A stretch of 64,000 bases of DNA from positions 7,620,501 through 7,684,500 of the forward strand of contig NZ_CP029194.1 in assembly GCF_008642375.1 (NCBI RefSeq), given 5' to 3'. The stretch is from Streptomyces venezuelae (GTDB lineage Bacteria; Actinomycetota; Actinomycetes; Streptomycetales; Streptomycetaceae). Made by a program: the position numbers and the translations under genes. Below the pieces are notes generated by a model that had not been told where the DNA came from, searched no databases, and was given only the letters and a program-made list of their open reading frames with translations. How positions within the stretch are numbered: the stretch's first letter is position 1; every line of letters begins with the position of its first letter. Shown piece by piece: positions 48,803 through 57,774 of this stretch.

Positions 48803-50695
48803 ATGTCCCACGAACACGTCTCCTACCTGGAACTCCTCGCGAGGGGAGCCGCGACGGAGGCCTACGACCGGCCCGTGCTGCTCGCCCGTGCGAGCGGCGC
48901 GGGCCCCGAGGCGCTGGCCGGGCTCGAAGAGGCCAAGGCGCTCGCCCTGCGCGTCCGGGCCGAGCTGGAGGGGCGGCGGCGCCGTGAGGCGGAGCTGTCC
49001 GCGCTCATCGAGACCGCCCACGACCTCGCGGGCCTCCGCGACCTCGACGCCGTGCTGCGCGCCATCGTCCAGCGCGCCCGCTCGCTCCTCGGCACCGAAG
49101 TCGCCTATCTGAGCCTCAACGACCCGGTCGCGGGCGACACGTACATGCGGGTCACCGAGGGCTCCGTCTCCGCGCGCTTCCAGCAGGTGAGGCTCGGCAT
49201 GGGCGAGGGACTCGGCGGCCTCGTCGCCCAGACCGCCCGGCCGTACGTCACGGACGACTACTTCGAGGACGAGCGCTTCCAGCACACCCGGACGATCGAC
49301 ACGGCGGTACGGGACGAGGGCCTCGTCGCCATCCTCGGCGTCCCCCTCAGCCTCGGCAGCCAGGTCATCGGCGTCCTCTTCGCCGCCGACCGCAGGGCCA
49401 GGGTCTTCGAGCGCGAGCAGGTCGCCCTGCTCTGCTCCTTCGCCGCGCACGCCGCCGTCGCCATCGACACGGCCAACCTGCTCGGCGAGACCCGCTCGGC
49501 CCTCGCCGAGCTGGAGCGGGCCAACGACATCATCCGCGAGCACAGCGGTGTCATCGAGCGGGCCTCCGAGGTCCACGACCGGCTCTCCGAGCTCGTCCTG
49601 CACGGCGGCGGCGTCCACGACGTGGCCGACGCGGTCTCCGAGGTCCTCGGCGGCACCGTCGAGTTCACCGAGGCCGACGCCGGATCGGTCCGCCGCGCGG
49701 AGGGCCACGCCGTCCGCGAGGGCGACGACTGGGTGGCGGCCGTCTCCGCCGGCGGCGAGACGCTCGGCGCCCTCGTCCTCCACGGCCAGCCCGAGCTCGA
49801 TCCCGTCGACCAGCGGACCCTGGAGCGGGCCGCGCTCGTCACCTCCCTGCTGCTGCTCGCCCGACGCTCGGCCGGAGAGGCCGAGCAGCGGGTGCGCGGC
49901 GAACTCCTCGACGACCTCCTCGACGCCCCCGACCGCGACCGCCGCCTGCTGCGGGAGCGCGCCGCCCGGCTGCGCACCGACAGCGCCGCGCCCCACGTCG
50001 TGCTCGCCGCCCGCGTCGACCGGGCGGGCGGCGCGGCCGACACCGACGCCGGCCGCCGGGAGAGCGCCGACCGGCGCCGCCTCGGGGCGGCGGCCTCGCA
50101 CCTCGCCGCCACCCGCCACGGACTCGCCTCCGCCCGCGACGGCGGCACGGTCCTGCTGCTGCCGCTCGGCCCCGGCGAGAGCGCCGCCGACCTGGCCCGC
50201 CAGACCGCCCGCCACCTCGGCGACACCCTGCGCGAGCCCGTGACCGTCGGCGCCTCCGCCCCCGTACGCGCGCCCCTCGACCGCCCCGACGAGGTCGGCG
50301 TCGCCTACGAGGAGGCCCGCCGCTGCCTCGACGCGCTCCGGCTCCTGCACCGCTCCGGCCAGGGCGCGGCCGCCGAGGACCTGGGCTTCCTCGGGCTGCT
50401 CCTCGCGGACAGCCGCGACGTCGACGGCTTCGTCGACCGGACCGTGGGCCAGGTCGTCGCGTACGACCGCCGCCGGGGCACCGATCTCGTCCGCACCCTG
50501 GACGCGTACTTCGCGAGCGGCATGAGCCCGGCCCGTACGAAGGAAGAGCTTCACGTCCACGTCAACACCGTGGCCCAGCGCCTGGACCGGGTCGGCCGGC
50601 TCCTCGGCCCGGACTGGCAGTCCCCGGCCCGCGCCCTGGAGATCCAGCTGGCCCTGCGCCTGCACGCGCTCGCGGGGGCGGTCCCGGGGAAGTGA
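48803..50695 (+). CDS. GAF-domain PucR-type transcriptional regulator
   Basis: A 630-residue regulator. A GAF domain lies at about 70-225 (A-G-L-R-D-L-D-A-V-L, Y-L-S-L-N-D, E-G-L-G-G-L-V-A-Q), followed by a coiled-coil linker and a C-terminal PucR/HTH_30 domain near 570-625 (G-M-S-P-A-R-T-K-E-E-L-H-V-H-V-N-T-V-A-Q). ATG 48803; GTG 48797 is an in-frame alternate. It likely senses a metabolite and activates the flanking SDR and MHS genes. Confidence 0.9.
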   Translation: MSHEHVSYLELLARGAATEAYDRPVLLARASGAGPEALAGLEEAKALALRVRAELEGRRRREAELSALIETAHDLAGLRDLDAVLRAIVQRARSLLGTEVAYLSLNDPVAGDTYMRVTEGSVSARFQQVRLGMGEGLGGLVAQTARPYVTDDYFEDERFQHTRTIDTAVRDEGLVAILGVPLSLGSQVIGVLFAADRRARVFEREQVALLCSFAAHAAVAIDTANLLGETRSALAELERANDIIREHSGVIERASEVHDRLSELVLHGGGVHDVADAVSEVLGGTVEFTEADAGSVRRAEGHAVREGDDWVAAVSAGGETLGALVLHGQPELDPVDQRTLERAALVTSLLLLARRSAGEAEQRVRGELLDDLLDAPDRDRRLLRERAARLRTDSAAPHVVLAARVDRAGGAADTDAGRRESADRRRLGAAASHLAATRHGLASARDGGTVLLLPLGPGESAADLARQTARHLGDTLREPVTVGASAPVRAPLDRPDEVGVAYEEARRCLDALRLLHRSGQGAAAEDLGFLGLLLADSRDVDGFVDRTVGQVVAYDRRRGTDLVRTLDAYFASGMSPARTKEELHVHVNTVAQRLDRVGRLLGPDWQSPARALEIQLALRLHALAGAVPGK

Positions 50696-50702
50696 CGTGA
50701 GA

Positions 50703-50745
50703 AGCGCCCCGTGCCGGGCTCGTGAGGAGCGCGGCACGGGGCGCT
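50703..50745. terminator. Bidirectional terminator between convergent genes
   Basis: AGCGCCCCGTGCCG (50703-50716) pairs with CGGCACGGGGCGCT (50732-50745): a perfect 14-bp stem with a 15-nt loop. Confidence 0.88.
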
Positions 50746-50755
50746 CGGGCAGCCG

Positions 50756-52123
50756 TCAGGCGTCGGCGCCGACCCGGGACCTCTCCGAGGTCCGCTCGGC
50801 GATCTCTCCGAGGTCCCGCTCGCGGGTCTCCTTGGCGCAGGCGATGGCGACGACGGTGAGCAGCGCGGCGGCGATCACGTACAGCGCGATCGGCGTCGAG
50901 TCGCCGTAGTCGGCGAGCAGCGCGGTCGCGATGAGCGGCGCCGGTGCGCCGGCGGCCACGGAGGAGAACTGCGCCCCGATGGAGGCGCCGGAGTAGCGCA
51001 CGCGGGTCGCGAACATCTCGGAGAAGAAGGCGGCCTGCGGCGCGTACATCGCCCCGTGGAGGACCAGGCCGACCGTCACGGCGAGCAGCAGCGAACCGAA
51101 GGTGCCCCGGTCGATCAGCGAGAAGAACGGGAACATCCAGGCGCCGACACCGATCGCGCCGATCAGGTACACGGGACGGCGGCCGAGCCGGTCGGAGAGC
51201 GCGCCCCAGAGCGGGATGACCGCGAAGTGGACGGCGGAGCCGATGAGGACGGTGTTCAGCGCGGTCTGCTTGGAGAGACCGACCTGGGTGGTCGCGTAGA
51301 CCAGGATGAACGCGGTGATCACGTAGTACGAGATGTTCTCGGCCATACGGGCGCCCATCGCGATGAGCACGTCCCGCCAGTGGTGGCGCAGGACCGAGAC
51401 CAGCGGAAGCTTCTCGACCTGTCCGCCGGCCGCCTTGCGCTCCTCGGCCGCGGCGAGCGCCGCCTTGAAGACGGGCGACTCGTCGACGGAGAGCCGGATC
51501 CAGAGCCCGACGATCACGAGGACGCCGGAGAGGAGGAACGGGATGCGCCAGCCCCAGGAGGTGAAGGCGGCGTCCGGGAGCAGCGCGGTGAGCGCGGACA
51601 GCACACCGGTCGCGAGCAGCTGTCCGGCGGGCGCGCCGGTCTGCGGCCACGAGGCCCAGAAGCCGCGCCGCTTCGCGTCGCCGTGCTCGGACACGAGGAG
51701 TACGGCCCCGCCCCACTCACCGCCGAGCGCGAAGCCCTGGACGAGGCGCAGGACGGTCAGCAGCACCGGGGCGGCGGAGCCGATGGTCGCGTGTGTCGGC
51801 AGCAGCCCGATGGCGAAGGTCGCCCCGCCCATCAGGAGCAGGCTCAGGACGAGCAGCTTCTTCCGCCCGAGCCGGTCCCCGTAGTGCCCGAACACCAGCG
51901 CCCCGAGCGGCCGGGCGGCGAACCCGACGGCGTACGTCAGGAAGGACAGCAGGGTCCCGACGAGCGGATCGGACTCGGGGAAGAACAGCTTGTTGAACAC
52001 GAGCGCCGCGGCGGACCCGTACAGGAAGAAGTCGTACCACTCGATCGTCGTGCCGATGAGGCTGGCGGCGACGATCCGCTTGAGGGAACCGGGTGGCGTC
52101 GGGGAGGTTGTTGCGGCGGCCAT
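50756..52123 (-). CDS. MHS-family transporter (metabolite:proton symporter)
   Basis: A 455-residue MFS protein of the metabolite:H+ symporter subfamily: I-G-T-T-I-E-W-Y-D-F-F-L-Y-G near residues 23-36 is a subfamily hallmark, and G-D-R-L-G-R-K is the motif A. About 12 helices. Members take up organic acids such as hydroxybutyrate, alpha-ketoglutarate or shikimate. ATG 52123 has GGAAGTGG upstream. Together with the SDR and PucR genes it may import the hydroxy-acid substrate. Confidence 0.9.
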   Translation of the reverse strand: MAAATTSPTPPGSLKRIVAASLIGTTIEWYDFFLYGSAAALVFNKLFFPESDPLVGTLLSFLTYAVGFAARPLGALVFGHYGDRLGRKKLLVLSLLLMGGATFAIGLLPTHATIGSAAPVLLTVLRLVQGFALGGEWGGAVLLVSEHGDAKRRGFWASWPQTGAPAGQLLATGVLSALTALLPDAAFTSWGWRIPFLLSGVLVIVGLWIRLSVDESPVFKAALAAAEERKAAGGQVEKLPLVSVLRHHWRDVLIAMGARMAENISYYVITAFILVYATTQVGLSKQTALNTVLIGSAVHFAVIPLWGALSDRLGRRPVYLIGAIGVGAWMFPFFSLIDRGTFGSLLLAVTVGLVLHGAMYAPQAAFFSEMFATRVRYSGASIGAQFSSVAAGAPAPLIATALLADYGDSTPIALYVIAAALLTVVAIACAKETRERDLGEIAERTSERSRVGADA

Positions 52124-52216
52124 GTGCACCACTTCCAGGCAAGGGCGGGGACGATTCGGTGTCGCCACACCGTAGGAAGTGGCAGGTCAGCGTCGTATGT
52201 GGTGGGACACCATAGT

Positions 52217-53179
52217 TCACTTCGCCGGCATGCGCCCGGCCGCCATGGGGGCGTTCTCGTCTGCCGGGAGCGTGCCGCTGCGTTCGGCTGCGGGGTCTTT
52301 GCCGTTCGAGGTGAGCCGCTTCTCCCCGGCCCCGTCCTTCGCGTACGGCTCCGCGCCCGGGACCTGATGACGCTCAGGCCGGTTCGAGAAGCCCTTCGCT
52401 CCTGCCGGCGCCCCCTTCGCGGGCCGTGACCCGGGGCCGGCCGGAGCCTTCTTCCCGCCCCGGGAAGCGGCGGGCGGGGTCGCTTTCTCGCGGGGCTTCT
52501 CCTTCGCCAGGGCCCGCGCGCAGTACGTGTCGATCTGTGAGTCGCCGCCCGCTTCCGCGACGAGCCGCTGCCAGGCCGCGGAGTTGTGCGAAGGGTCGGC
52601 CGCTTCCGCCGAGCCGTGGCGCAGGTGCTTCCGGCACAGGGAGGTGAAGTTGTCGGCATGCACGGGCTCCCGAGCGGGTTCCGGCACGGCGGCGGGGCCG
52701 GGGGCGGCGGGAGGTGACGGCGGGGCGGGACGCCGCACCGGAGTGGCGGAGGGGCCCGGGCCGGCGTGGGACGCGGAGCCGGGGGACGGGGTACCGCCGA
52801 CGGGCGCGGGCTTCTCGGGGGACTGGTCGGCTTCGGCGGGGAGAGGGGTCGAGGCCACGGCGACGCCGCTCAGGGAGAGCCCGGCGAGCGCGGCACCCAC
52901 GTAGGTGCGCAGGGAGAGGCGGGAGGACGCGGCCGCACCACGCGGGCGCCAGTCGTCCGAGGGACGGGGGCGGGCGTCGAGGGCGCCGGAGTCCCGGGCC
53001 GCGCGGAAGGCCATGAGGGCCGCGGCCTCGGCTTCGGCGGCCCTGGCTTCGGCCGCCTCGGCTTCGGAGGCAGCGGCGGAGGAGGGTGGGGACGCGGGGA
53101 CCAGGGCCTCGGTCAGAAGGCGCTCGATCCCGGGGTCCGAGGCGGAGGAGGGGACGGCGGCGGCGGGGCGCTCAGTCAT
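52217..53179 (-). CDS. Single-pass membrane protein coupled to ECF sigma factor (probable anti-sigma)
   Basis: A 320-residue protein: acidic Ala/Glu-rich cytoplasmic N-terminus, one hydrophobic helix near 92-112, then a long Pro/Ala-rich extracytoplasmic region with a short C-x-C-containing segment (S-L-C-R-K-H-L-R near 181, then I-D-T-Y-C near 220), and a basic, disordered tail. It lacks an obvious zinc-binding anti-sigma domain (HxxxCxxC). ATGA overlap with the upstream sigma gene shows co-translation. Anti-sigma function is inferred from position and topology only. Confidence 0.7.
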   Translation of the reverse strand: MTERPAAAVPSSASDPGIERLLTEALVPASPPSSAAASEAEAAEARAAEAEAAALMAFRAARDSGALDARPRPSDDWRPRGAAASSRLSLRTYVGAALAGLSLSGVAVASTPLPAEADQSPEKPAPVGGTPSPGSASHAGPGPSATPVRRPAPPSPPAAPGPAAVPEPAREPVHADNFTSLCRKHLRHGSAEAADPSHNSAAWQRLVAEAGGDSQIDTYCARALAKEKPREKATPPAASRGGKKAPAGPGSRPAKGAPAGAKGFSNRPERHQVPGAEPYAKDGAGEKRLTSNGKDPAAERSGTLPADENAPMAAGRMPAK

Positions 53180-53838
53180 CGAGTCCTCCAGGGGTCGGCA
53201 CTGCGGGGCGTTGTCGGGTGGTCGGACGGAGGTCGGTCTCCTGTAAGGGGTAAGGGGAGACGCCGGCGCAGGGTCGCGAGCCCGCGGCTCACGGCCATCC
53301 GCACGGCGCCGGGGCGCTTCCCGAGGATGCGCGCGGCCGACGGGTTGTCGAGACCGACGATCGTCGTCAGGAGTACCGCCTCCGCCTGGCTTCGGGGCAG
53401 TTCGGCGAGCTGAGCCAGCACCCGTTCGGTGGCGAGGGCCTGGAGTGCCTGGTCGTCGGTGAGGTCCGGGGAAGCGGGATGGGGCAGGTCGTCCAGCGCG
53501 GTGGAGGACTTCCGGGGGCGGACCTTCTCGCGCCGCAGGAGGTCCAGGGCCCGGTGGCGGGCTATGGAGACGGTCCAGGCCCGGAAGCCGGCTCCGTCGC
53601 CGCGGAAGCGTCCCAGGTCACGCGCGATCTCCAGCCAGGCAGTGGCGCAGACGTCCTCCGCCTCTTCGCCGACGAGACCGCGCAGGTAGCCGATGAGGAG
53701 GGGGTTCACGAGGCGGTAGGCGAGTGTGAAGCCGTCCTCGTCACCCTGCTGGGCCCGCTTCACCGCCTCCTCGAGTTCTCTGTCGTGGGCCCCGCCGTCC
53801 CGACTCCCGTGTCCGGTCGCCGGTTTCTGCTGGTACAC
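53176..53838 (-). CDS. RNA polymerase ECF sigma factor
   Basis: A 220-residue sigma-70 of the ECF class: region 2 (F-R-A-W-T-V-S-I-A-R-H-R-A-L-D-L-L-R-R near residues 80-100), a linker, and region 4 (L-P-R-S-Q-A-E-A-V-L-L-T then L-G-K-R-P-G-A-V-R-M-A-V near 175-190). GTG start at 53838 is the only one that keeps region 2 intact. The membrane partner gene overlaps it by 4 nt. The promoter should be autoregulated, but no clear -35/-10 for an ECF sigma was found upstream. Confidence 0.92.
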   Translation of the reverse strand: MYQQKPATGHGSRDGGAHDRELEEAVKRAQQGDEDGFTLAYRLVNPLLIGYLRGLVGEEAEDVCATAWLEIARDLGRFRGDGAGFRAWTVSIARHRALDLLRREKVRPRKSSTALDDLPHPASPDLTDDQALQALATERVLAQLAELPRSQAEAVLLTTIVGLDNPSAARILGKRPGAVRMAVSRGLATLRRRLPLPLTGDRPPSDHPTTPRSADPWRTR

Positions 53839-53946
53839 CCCTGAATCCCATTCCTCGCGTCTTCCCCGCCACCCCTGGCCGAGCCGAGTGATCTTCCCGC
53901 CACAGGACTATCACAGCTGTTCCACAGGCCGGTTGAGGGGGCGGGA

Positions 53947-54393
53947 TCAGACCCGGACCCGTCTGGTGCGGGAGCGGCCGGGGAGGGTCAGGTAGAACTG
54001 GTACAGGGATTCCGCGGGCCCGAGGCGGTAGCGGTTCTCGACCTTGGTGAGCGGGCTGCGTATGCGTCCGTCCGGCATCCGCACCCCCACCCGCTGGCCG
54101 AAGTACTCGCGTTGGGGGGCGTCCAGATCCACCCAGACCGCGCCCGCCTGCCGCACGAGGACCTCACCGACGTACGAGCCGAGTCCGAAGAGCAGCGGCC
54201 GCGGTGTCTCGGCCCGTGCGTCACGGTCCCGGCGCAGGCCGTCGATGAGGAAGTCCACCACCCGCAGACTCGCGGTCGAGTAGTCCAGCGGGAGCGGTCC
54301 GCGGGCGGTGACCGAGCGGCGAACGGCGAGTTCCCTGAGGAGCCCCGCGGAGTGTCGCGGCATCTCCGCCGCGGTGATGCCGTGTCGATGCAT
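53947..54393 (-). CDS. Hypothetical protein
   Basis: A 148-residue protein. A conserved-looking core (G-L-G-S-Y-V-G-E-V-L-V-R, A-G-A-V-W-V-D-L-D-A-P-Q-R-E-Y-F-G-Q, V-R-M-P-D-G-R) suggests a compact soluble fold, but I do not recognise a family. AAGGGGCC precedes the ATG 54393; the frame is open further upstream but without starts of better quality. It is isolated and on the minus strand next to a sigma factor operon. Confidence 0.55.
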   Translation of the reverse strand: MHRHGITAAEMPRHSAGLLRELAVRRSVTARGPLPLDYSTASLRVVDFLIDGLRRDRDARAETPRPLLFGLGSYVGEVLVRQAGAVWVDLDAPQREYFGQRVGVRMPDGRIRSPLTKVENRYRLGPAESLYQFYLTLPGRSRTRRVRV

Positions 54394-54502
54394 GCCGGCC
54401 CCTTGGGAGTCGATGGGGAGCCGACGGTTTCGGTTCCCTCGCTTCCTGAGCGGGCAGGGGTCCGGAAGTGTCACACGTGACGCGTGGGGCAGAGTGAGCG
54501 CC

Positions 54503-55006
54503 ATGACCACGTACAAGACGATGTCGTTCCACCTGGAGACCGAGCGCCTGACACTGCGGCCGTGGGCCGAGTCGGATGCCGTCGAGTTCACCGCCCTTCT
54601 CTCCGAACGTGACAAGGGGACCTTCACGGTCGAGCGCACCCGCACGGGCATCGCGGAGCTGCTCGCGGCGACGGAGGAGACGGGGATCGCCCTGCTGCCC
54701 ATCGAGCGCCGCGAGGAGGGCGACTTCATCGGCTACTGCGGGCTGATCATCGGCCGCGCCACCCTGGACGAGCCCGAGATCGCGTACGAGTTGTTCCGGC
54801 ACGCGCACGGGCGCGGCTATGCCACGGAGGCGGCCGCGGCGGTCGTCGAGGCCGCCGCGGCGACCGGGCGGAAGCGGCTCTGGTCGACCGTCGGCACGTG
54901 GAACGCACCGTCGTTGCGTGTCCTGGAGAAGCTCGACTTCGAGCGGGACCACCTCTCCATGGAGGAGAACGGCGAAGTGGTGTGGCTCACGCGCCCGTTG
55001 CCGTGA
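54503..55006 (+). CDS. GNAT-family N-acetyltransferase
   Basis: A 167-residue RimJ/RimL-like GNAT: L-E-T-E-R-L-T-L-R-P-W at the N-terminus and acetyl-CoA pyrophosphate loop H-G-R-G-Y-A-T-E-A near residue 108 (Q/RxxGxG/A). CAGAGT ends 7 nt before the ATG, a weak leaderless -10. Substrate (protein N-terminus, antibiotic or metabolite) is unknown. It overlaps the convergent PadR gene by 20 nt. Confidence 0.88.
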   Translation: MTTYKTMSFHLETERLTLRPWAESDAVEFTALLSERDKGTFTVERTRTGIAELLAATEETGIALLPIERREEGDFIGYCGLIIGRATLDEPEIAYELFRHAHGRGYATEAAAAVVEAAAATGRKRLWSTVGTWNAPSLRVLEKLDFERDHLSMEENGEVVWLTRPLP

Positions 55007-55544
55007 GGTCCTGACCGCCGGGGGCTTCCAGGGCGGCGATCATGTCGTGCAGCCAGGCGAGTTCGGCCCGGGACGTCGCCCGGGCGATCAGCAGGATGCC
55101 GCTGCGGAAGGGGTCGGTGACCCGCTCGGCGTCGAGCGGCCCGGTCTCGTCGTGGAAGAAGCTCGCCGGTTCCTCGAGGAAGGCGAGGCGCCGGCGCAGC
55201 ACGGCGGCCTGACCGGCGGGGTCGTCGAGGTGGCGGAGGAAGGCCAGCACGGTGAACCAGCGGTTCTCGTCGCTGATGTCCAACTGCTCGGGCGTGCGCA
55301 GCCGTTCGAGCAGCACGGCCTGCCCCGCCGGGGTCAGGTGCAGGGTGTGCCGGGGTGCGGCGGTCGATCCGGGCTCGGTCTCGCGGACGAGCAGGCCGTC
55401 GGATTCCAGGCGCTTGATCGCCGGATAGAGGGTGCCGTCACTGAGGGGACGGATGTGGCCCGTCAGGGCGGTCAGATGCCGGCGCAGTTCGTAGCCGTGC
55501 ATCGGCCGGTCCCGGAGGAACCCGAGGATCGCGAGCTTGAGCAT
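54987..55544 (-). CDS. PadR-family transcriptional regulator
   Basis: A 185-residue PadR: N-terminal winged helix M-L-K-L-A-I-L-G-F-L-R-D-R-P-M-H-G-Y-E-L near residue 1-20, wing with L-S-D-G-T-L-Y-P-A-I-K, and Vir-like C-terminal coiled coil. The promoter has a 24-bp operator AGGTATA-x10-TATACCT with one mismatch. It is divergent from an alpha/beta hydrolase gene and is likely its repressor. Confidence 0.93.
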   Translation of the reverse strand: MLKLAILGFLRDRPMHGYELRRHLTALTGHIRPLSDGTLYPAIKRLESDGLLVRETEPGSTAAPRHTLHLTPAGQAVLLERLRTPEQLDISDENRWFTVLAFLRHLDDPAGQAAVLRRRLAFLEEPASFFHDETGPLDAERVTDPFRSGILLIARATSRAELAWLHDMIAALEAPGGQDLTATGA

Positions 55545-55576
55545 GGGTCCATGGTGACAGAACTGGCGAAGGTGCG

Positions 55577-55600
55577 AGGTATATCGGTACCGCTATACCT
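55577..55600. promoter_or_regulatory. PadR-type operator AGGTATA-N10-TATACCT
   Basis: A near-perfect 24-bp palindrome: AGGTATA (55577-55583), inner CGGTACCG (55585-55592), TATACCT (55594-55600), one mismatched pair. A related half-site AGGTATCG is at 55609-55616. It lies between the divergent PadR gene and hydrolase gene, the standard autoregulatory place. Confidence 0.85.
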
Positions 55601-55648
55601 CGGCATCGAGGTATCGTCGGGTGTCAGCCCACGAGCAAGGAGTCGGCC

Positions 55649-56416
55649 ATGCGCCATGCCCCCGTGACACCGAACGGCGACCTGATCCGCTGGGTCGAGA
55701 TCCCCGGCGCCGAACCCACCAGGGTCTACCTGCACGGACTCGGTGCCACGTCGCCGGTCTACTGGGCCGCGGCCGCCGCGCACCCCCTGCTGACCGGCCG
55801 CCGGTCCCTGCTGCTCGACCTGCTCGGCTTCGGCATCAGCGACCGTCCCACGGACTTCGGATACACGCTGGAACAGCACGCGGACGCCGTGGCCGCGGCC
55901 CTGCAGGCCGCCGAGGTGACCGACGCCGAGGTCGTCGCGCACAGCCTGGGCGGAGCCGTGGCGATCCTGCTCGCCGCCCGGCACCCGCGGCTCGTCGCGA
56001 ACCTGGTCCTCGTGGACTCCGTCCTGGACCCCTCTCCGCCGGAGCCCGCCCCCGGCAGCAGCGGCATCGCCGCCTACACGGAGGAGGAGTTCCTGGCCGA
56101 CGGCTGGCAGCGCACCGAGGAGCGGGTCGGCGCGTTCTGGTGGTCCACGATGCGGCTCGCGGGACGCGAAGCCCTGTACCGCACCACGGTCCACCGCGCT
56201 CGCGGGACCTCGCCCACCCTGCGTGAACAGCTGGCCGGCCTGTCCGTCCCCCGCACCTGCCTCCACCCGGAGGCGGACGGCGAACCGGCGGACGCGGCGG
56301 GCCTGCGTGCCTCGGGCGTGACCCTCCGGGCGATCCCCGACTGCGGCCACAACATCATGTTCGACAACCCCGAAGCCTTCGCGGTCGCGGTCGCGGACAC
56401 GCTGAACGGCGGCTGA
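55649..56416 (+). CDS. Alpha/beta hydrolase
   Basis: A 255-residue alpha/beta-hydrolase fold: oxyanion H-G-L-G-A-T near 29-34, nucleophile elbow H98-S99-L-G-G, and acid/histidine in I-P-D-C-G-H-N near 234. AAGGAG precedes the ATG. It is divergent from PadR, which likely represses it. The following mycothiol-type gene lies 35 nt downstream and may be in the same operon. Confidence 0.9.
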   Translation: MRHAPVTPNGDLIRWVEIPGAEPTRVYLHGLGATSPVYWAAAAAHPLLTGRRSLLLDLLGFGISDRPTDFGYTLEQHADAVAAALQAAEVTDAEVVAHSLGGAVAILLAARHPRLVANLVLVDSVLDPSPPEPAPGSSGIAAYTEEEFLADGWQRTEERVGAFWWSTMRLAGREALYRTTVHRARGTSPTLREQLAGLSVPRTCLHPEADGEPADAAGLRASGVTLRAIPDCGHNIMFDNPEAFAVAVADTLNGG

Positions 56417-56451
56417 CACTGGTACACACGGTGGCCGACGAAGGAGAAGGC

Positions 56452-57084
56452 ATGGCGGAGAAGGACGACGTCTGGGCGATGGTCCACGCGGAGCGCGCGG
56501 CGCTCGTCGAGGACCTCGCGCGCCTCGACGACCGGCAATGGGAACAGCCCTCCCTCTGCGCCGGATGGACGGTCCACGACGTGGCCGCCCACCTGGTCGA
56601 CACGTACCGGACGACACGCCTGGGCTTCGTGGTCGGCCTCGCCCGGGCACGGTTCGACTTCGACCGCCAGAACTCCGTGGGGGTGGCCCGCGAGCGCGGG
56701 GCCACACCGCAGGAGACCTTGGAACGACTGCGCCGCGCGGCCTCGCGGACCTCGACCCCGCCGGCGCCCCTCGACAGCCGGCTCGTCGAGGAGATCGTCC
56801 ACGGTGAGGACATCCGCCGCCCCCTGGGCCTCACCCGCACCTATCCGGCGGAGGCCGTGGCCAGGTCGCTCCGCCTGCAGGCACGGACCCCGGCTTCGTT
56901 CGGCGGGGCCAAGGAGCTCCTGGCCCGCGTCCGGCTCACGGCGACCGACACCGACCTGACCCTCGGGACCGGCCCCGAGGCGACGGGCCCCGCACTCTCC
57001 CTGCTCCTGGCCGTGTCCGGCCGCCGCCCGGCCCTGGACGACCTCGGCGGCCCGGGGCTCGCCGCACTGGCGGCGGCCGGCTGA
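56452..57084 (+). CDS. Maleylpyruvate isomerase-family mycothiol-dependent enzyme
   Basis: A 210-residue DinB/MDMPI-fold protein: L-C-A-G-W-T-V-H-D-V-A-A-H-L near residues 40-53 and E-I-V-H-G-E-D-I-R-R near 109 supply metal-binding residues. AAGGAG lies 5 nt before ATG 56452. Smaller than the 17950 copy because it lacks the full C-terminal domain. Mycothiol-dependent activity is predicted, substrate unknown. Confidence 0.88.
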   Translation: MAEKDDVWAMVHAERAALVEDLARLDDRQWEQPSLCAGWTVHDVAAHLVDTYRTTRLGFVVGLARARFDFDRQNSVGVARERGATPQETLERLRRAASRTSTPPAPLDSRLVEEIVHGEDIRRPLGLTRTYPAEAVARSLRLQARTPASFGGAKELLARVRLTATDTDLTLGTGPEATGPALSLLLAVSGRRPALDDLGGPGLAALAAAG

Positions 57085-57235
57085 GGCCGCCGGGGTCCGT
57101 AGGGCGAGGCCCGGCGGCGCGCCCGCGTGGGGCGCCCGTCCGGGGCGTCAATCCTGTTGCCGTCCACGCCGACGGCGGTCTACCGTCGGCCGGTCCGGCG
57201 CCGCTCGCGCCCCGCTCCCGCCCCGGAGACCGCCC

Positions 57236-57736
57236 GTGCCCGTCCGCACCGCCACCGCCCGCGACGCCGGCTTCCTCCGGCGCATCCTGCGGGAGGCGTA
57301 CAACTGGAACGGCGAGCAGCGGTTCACCGCCGAGGAGCTCGCCGCCGACCCGCACGCCGCGCGATACGTCGACGGCTGGCCCCGCGGCGGCGACTTCGGG
57401 GTCGTCGCCGAGACCGACGCCGGCGAACCGGTCGGTGCGGCCTGGGCGCGGTGCCTGCCCGAGGACCGGCCCGGGTACGGGTTCGTCGCGGCGGACGTCC
57501 CCGAGCTCACCCTCGGCGTGCTGTCCGCGCACCGCGGCCGTGGGCACGGCCGGGCGCTCATGGAGGCGCTGATCCGGGCCGCCGCCGAGCAGGCCGGACC
57601 CGTCACCCGACTCAGCCTCAGCGTCGAGGACGGCAACCCCGCCGCGCACCTCTACACCTCCCTCGGGTTCGCCCGGGTCGGGCGCGTGGGCGGCTCGGAC
57701 ACGATGGTGCTGGACGTCCCCGGACGACGCGTATAG
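57236..57736 (+). CDS. GNAT-family N-acetyltransferase
   Basis: A 166-residue GNAT: V-R-T-A-T-A-R-D-A-G-F-L start, acetyl-CoA loop H-R-G-R-G-H-G-R-A near residue 102, and V-E-D-G-N-P-A-A-H-L-Y typical of RimI-like members. GGAG precedes the GTG. Substrate unknown; stands alone between the DinB-like gene and a convergent serine hydrolase. Confidence 0.88.
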   Translation: MPVRTATARDAGFLRRILREAYNWNGEQRFTAEELAADPHAARYVDGWPRGGDFGVVAETDAGEPVGAAWARCLPEDRPGYGFVAADVPELTLGVLSAHRGRGHGRALMEALIRAAAEQAGPVTRLSLSVEDGNPAAHLYTSLGFARVGRVGGSDTMVLDVPGRRV

Positions 57737-57774
57737 AGCACGTCCGGGGCACACCGGGGAGGGTGTCCTCCGGC

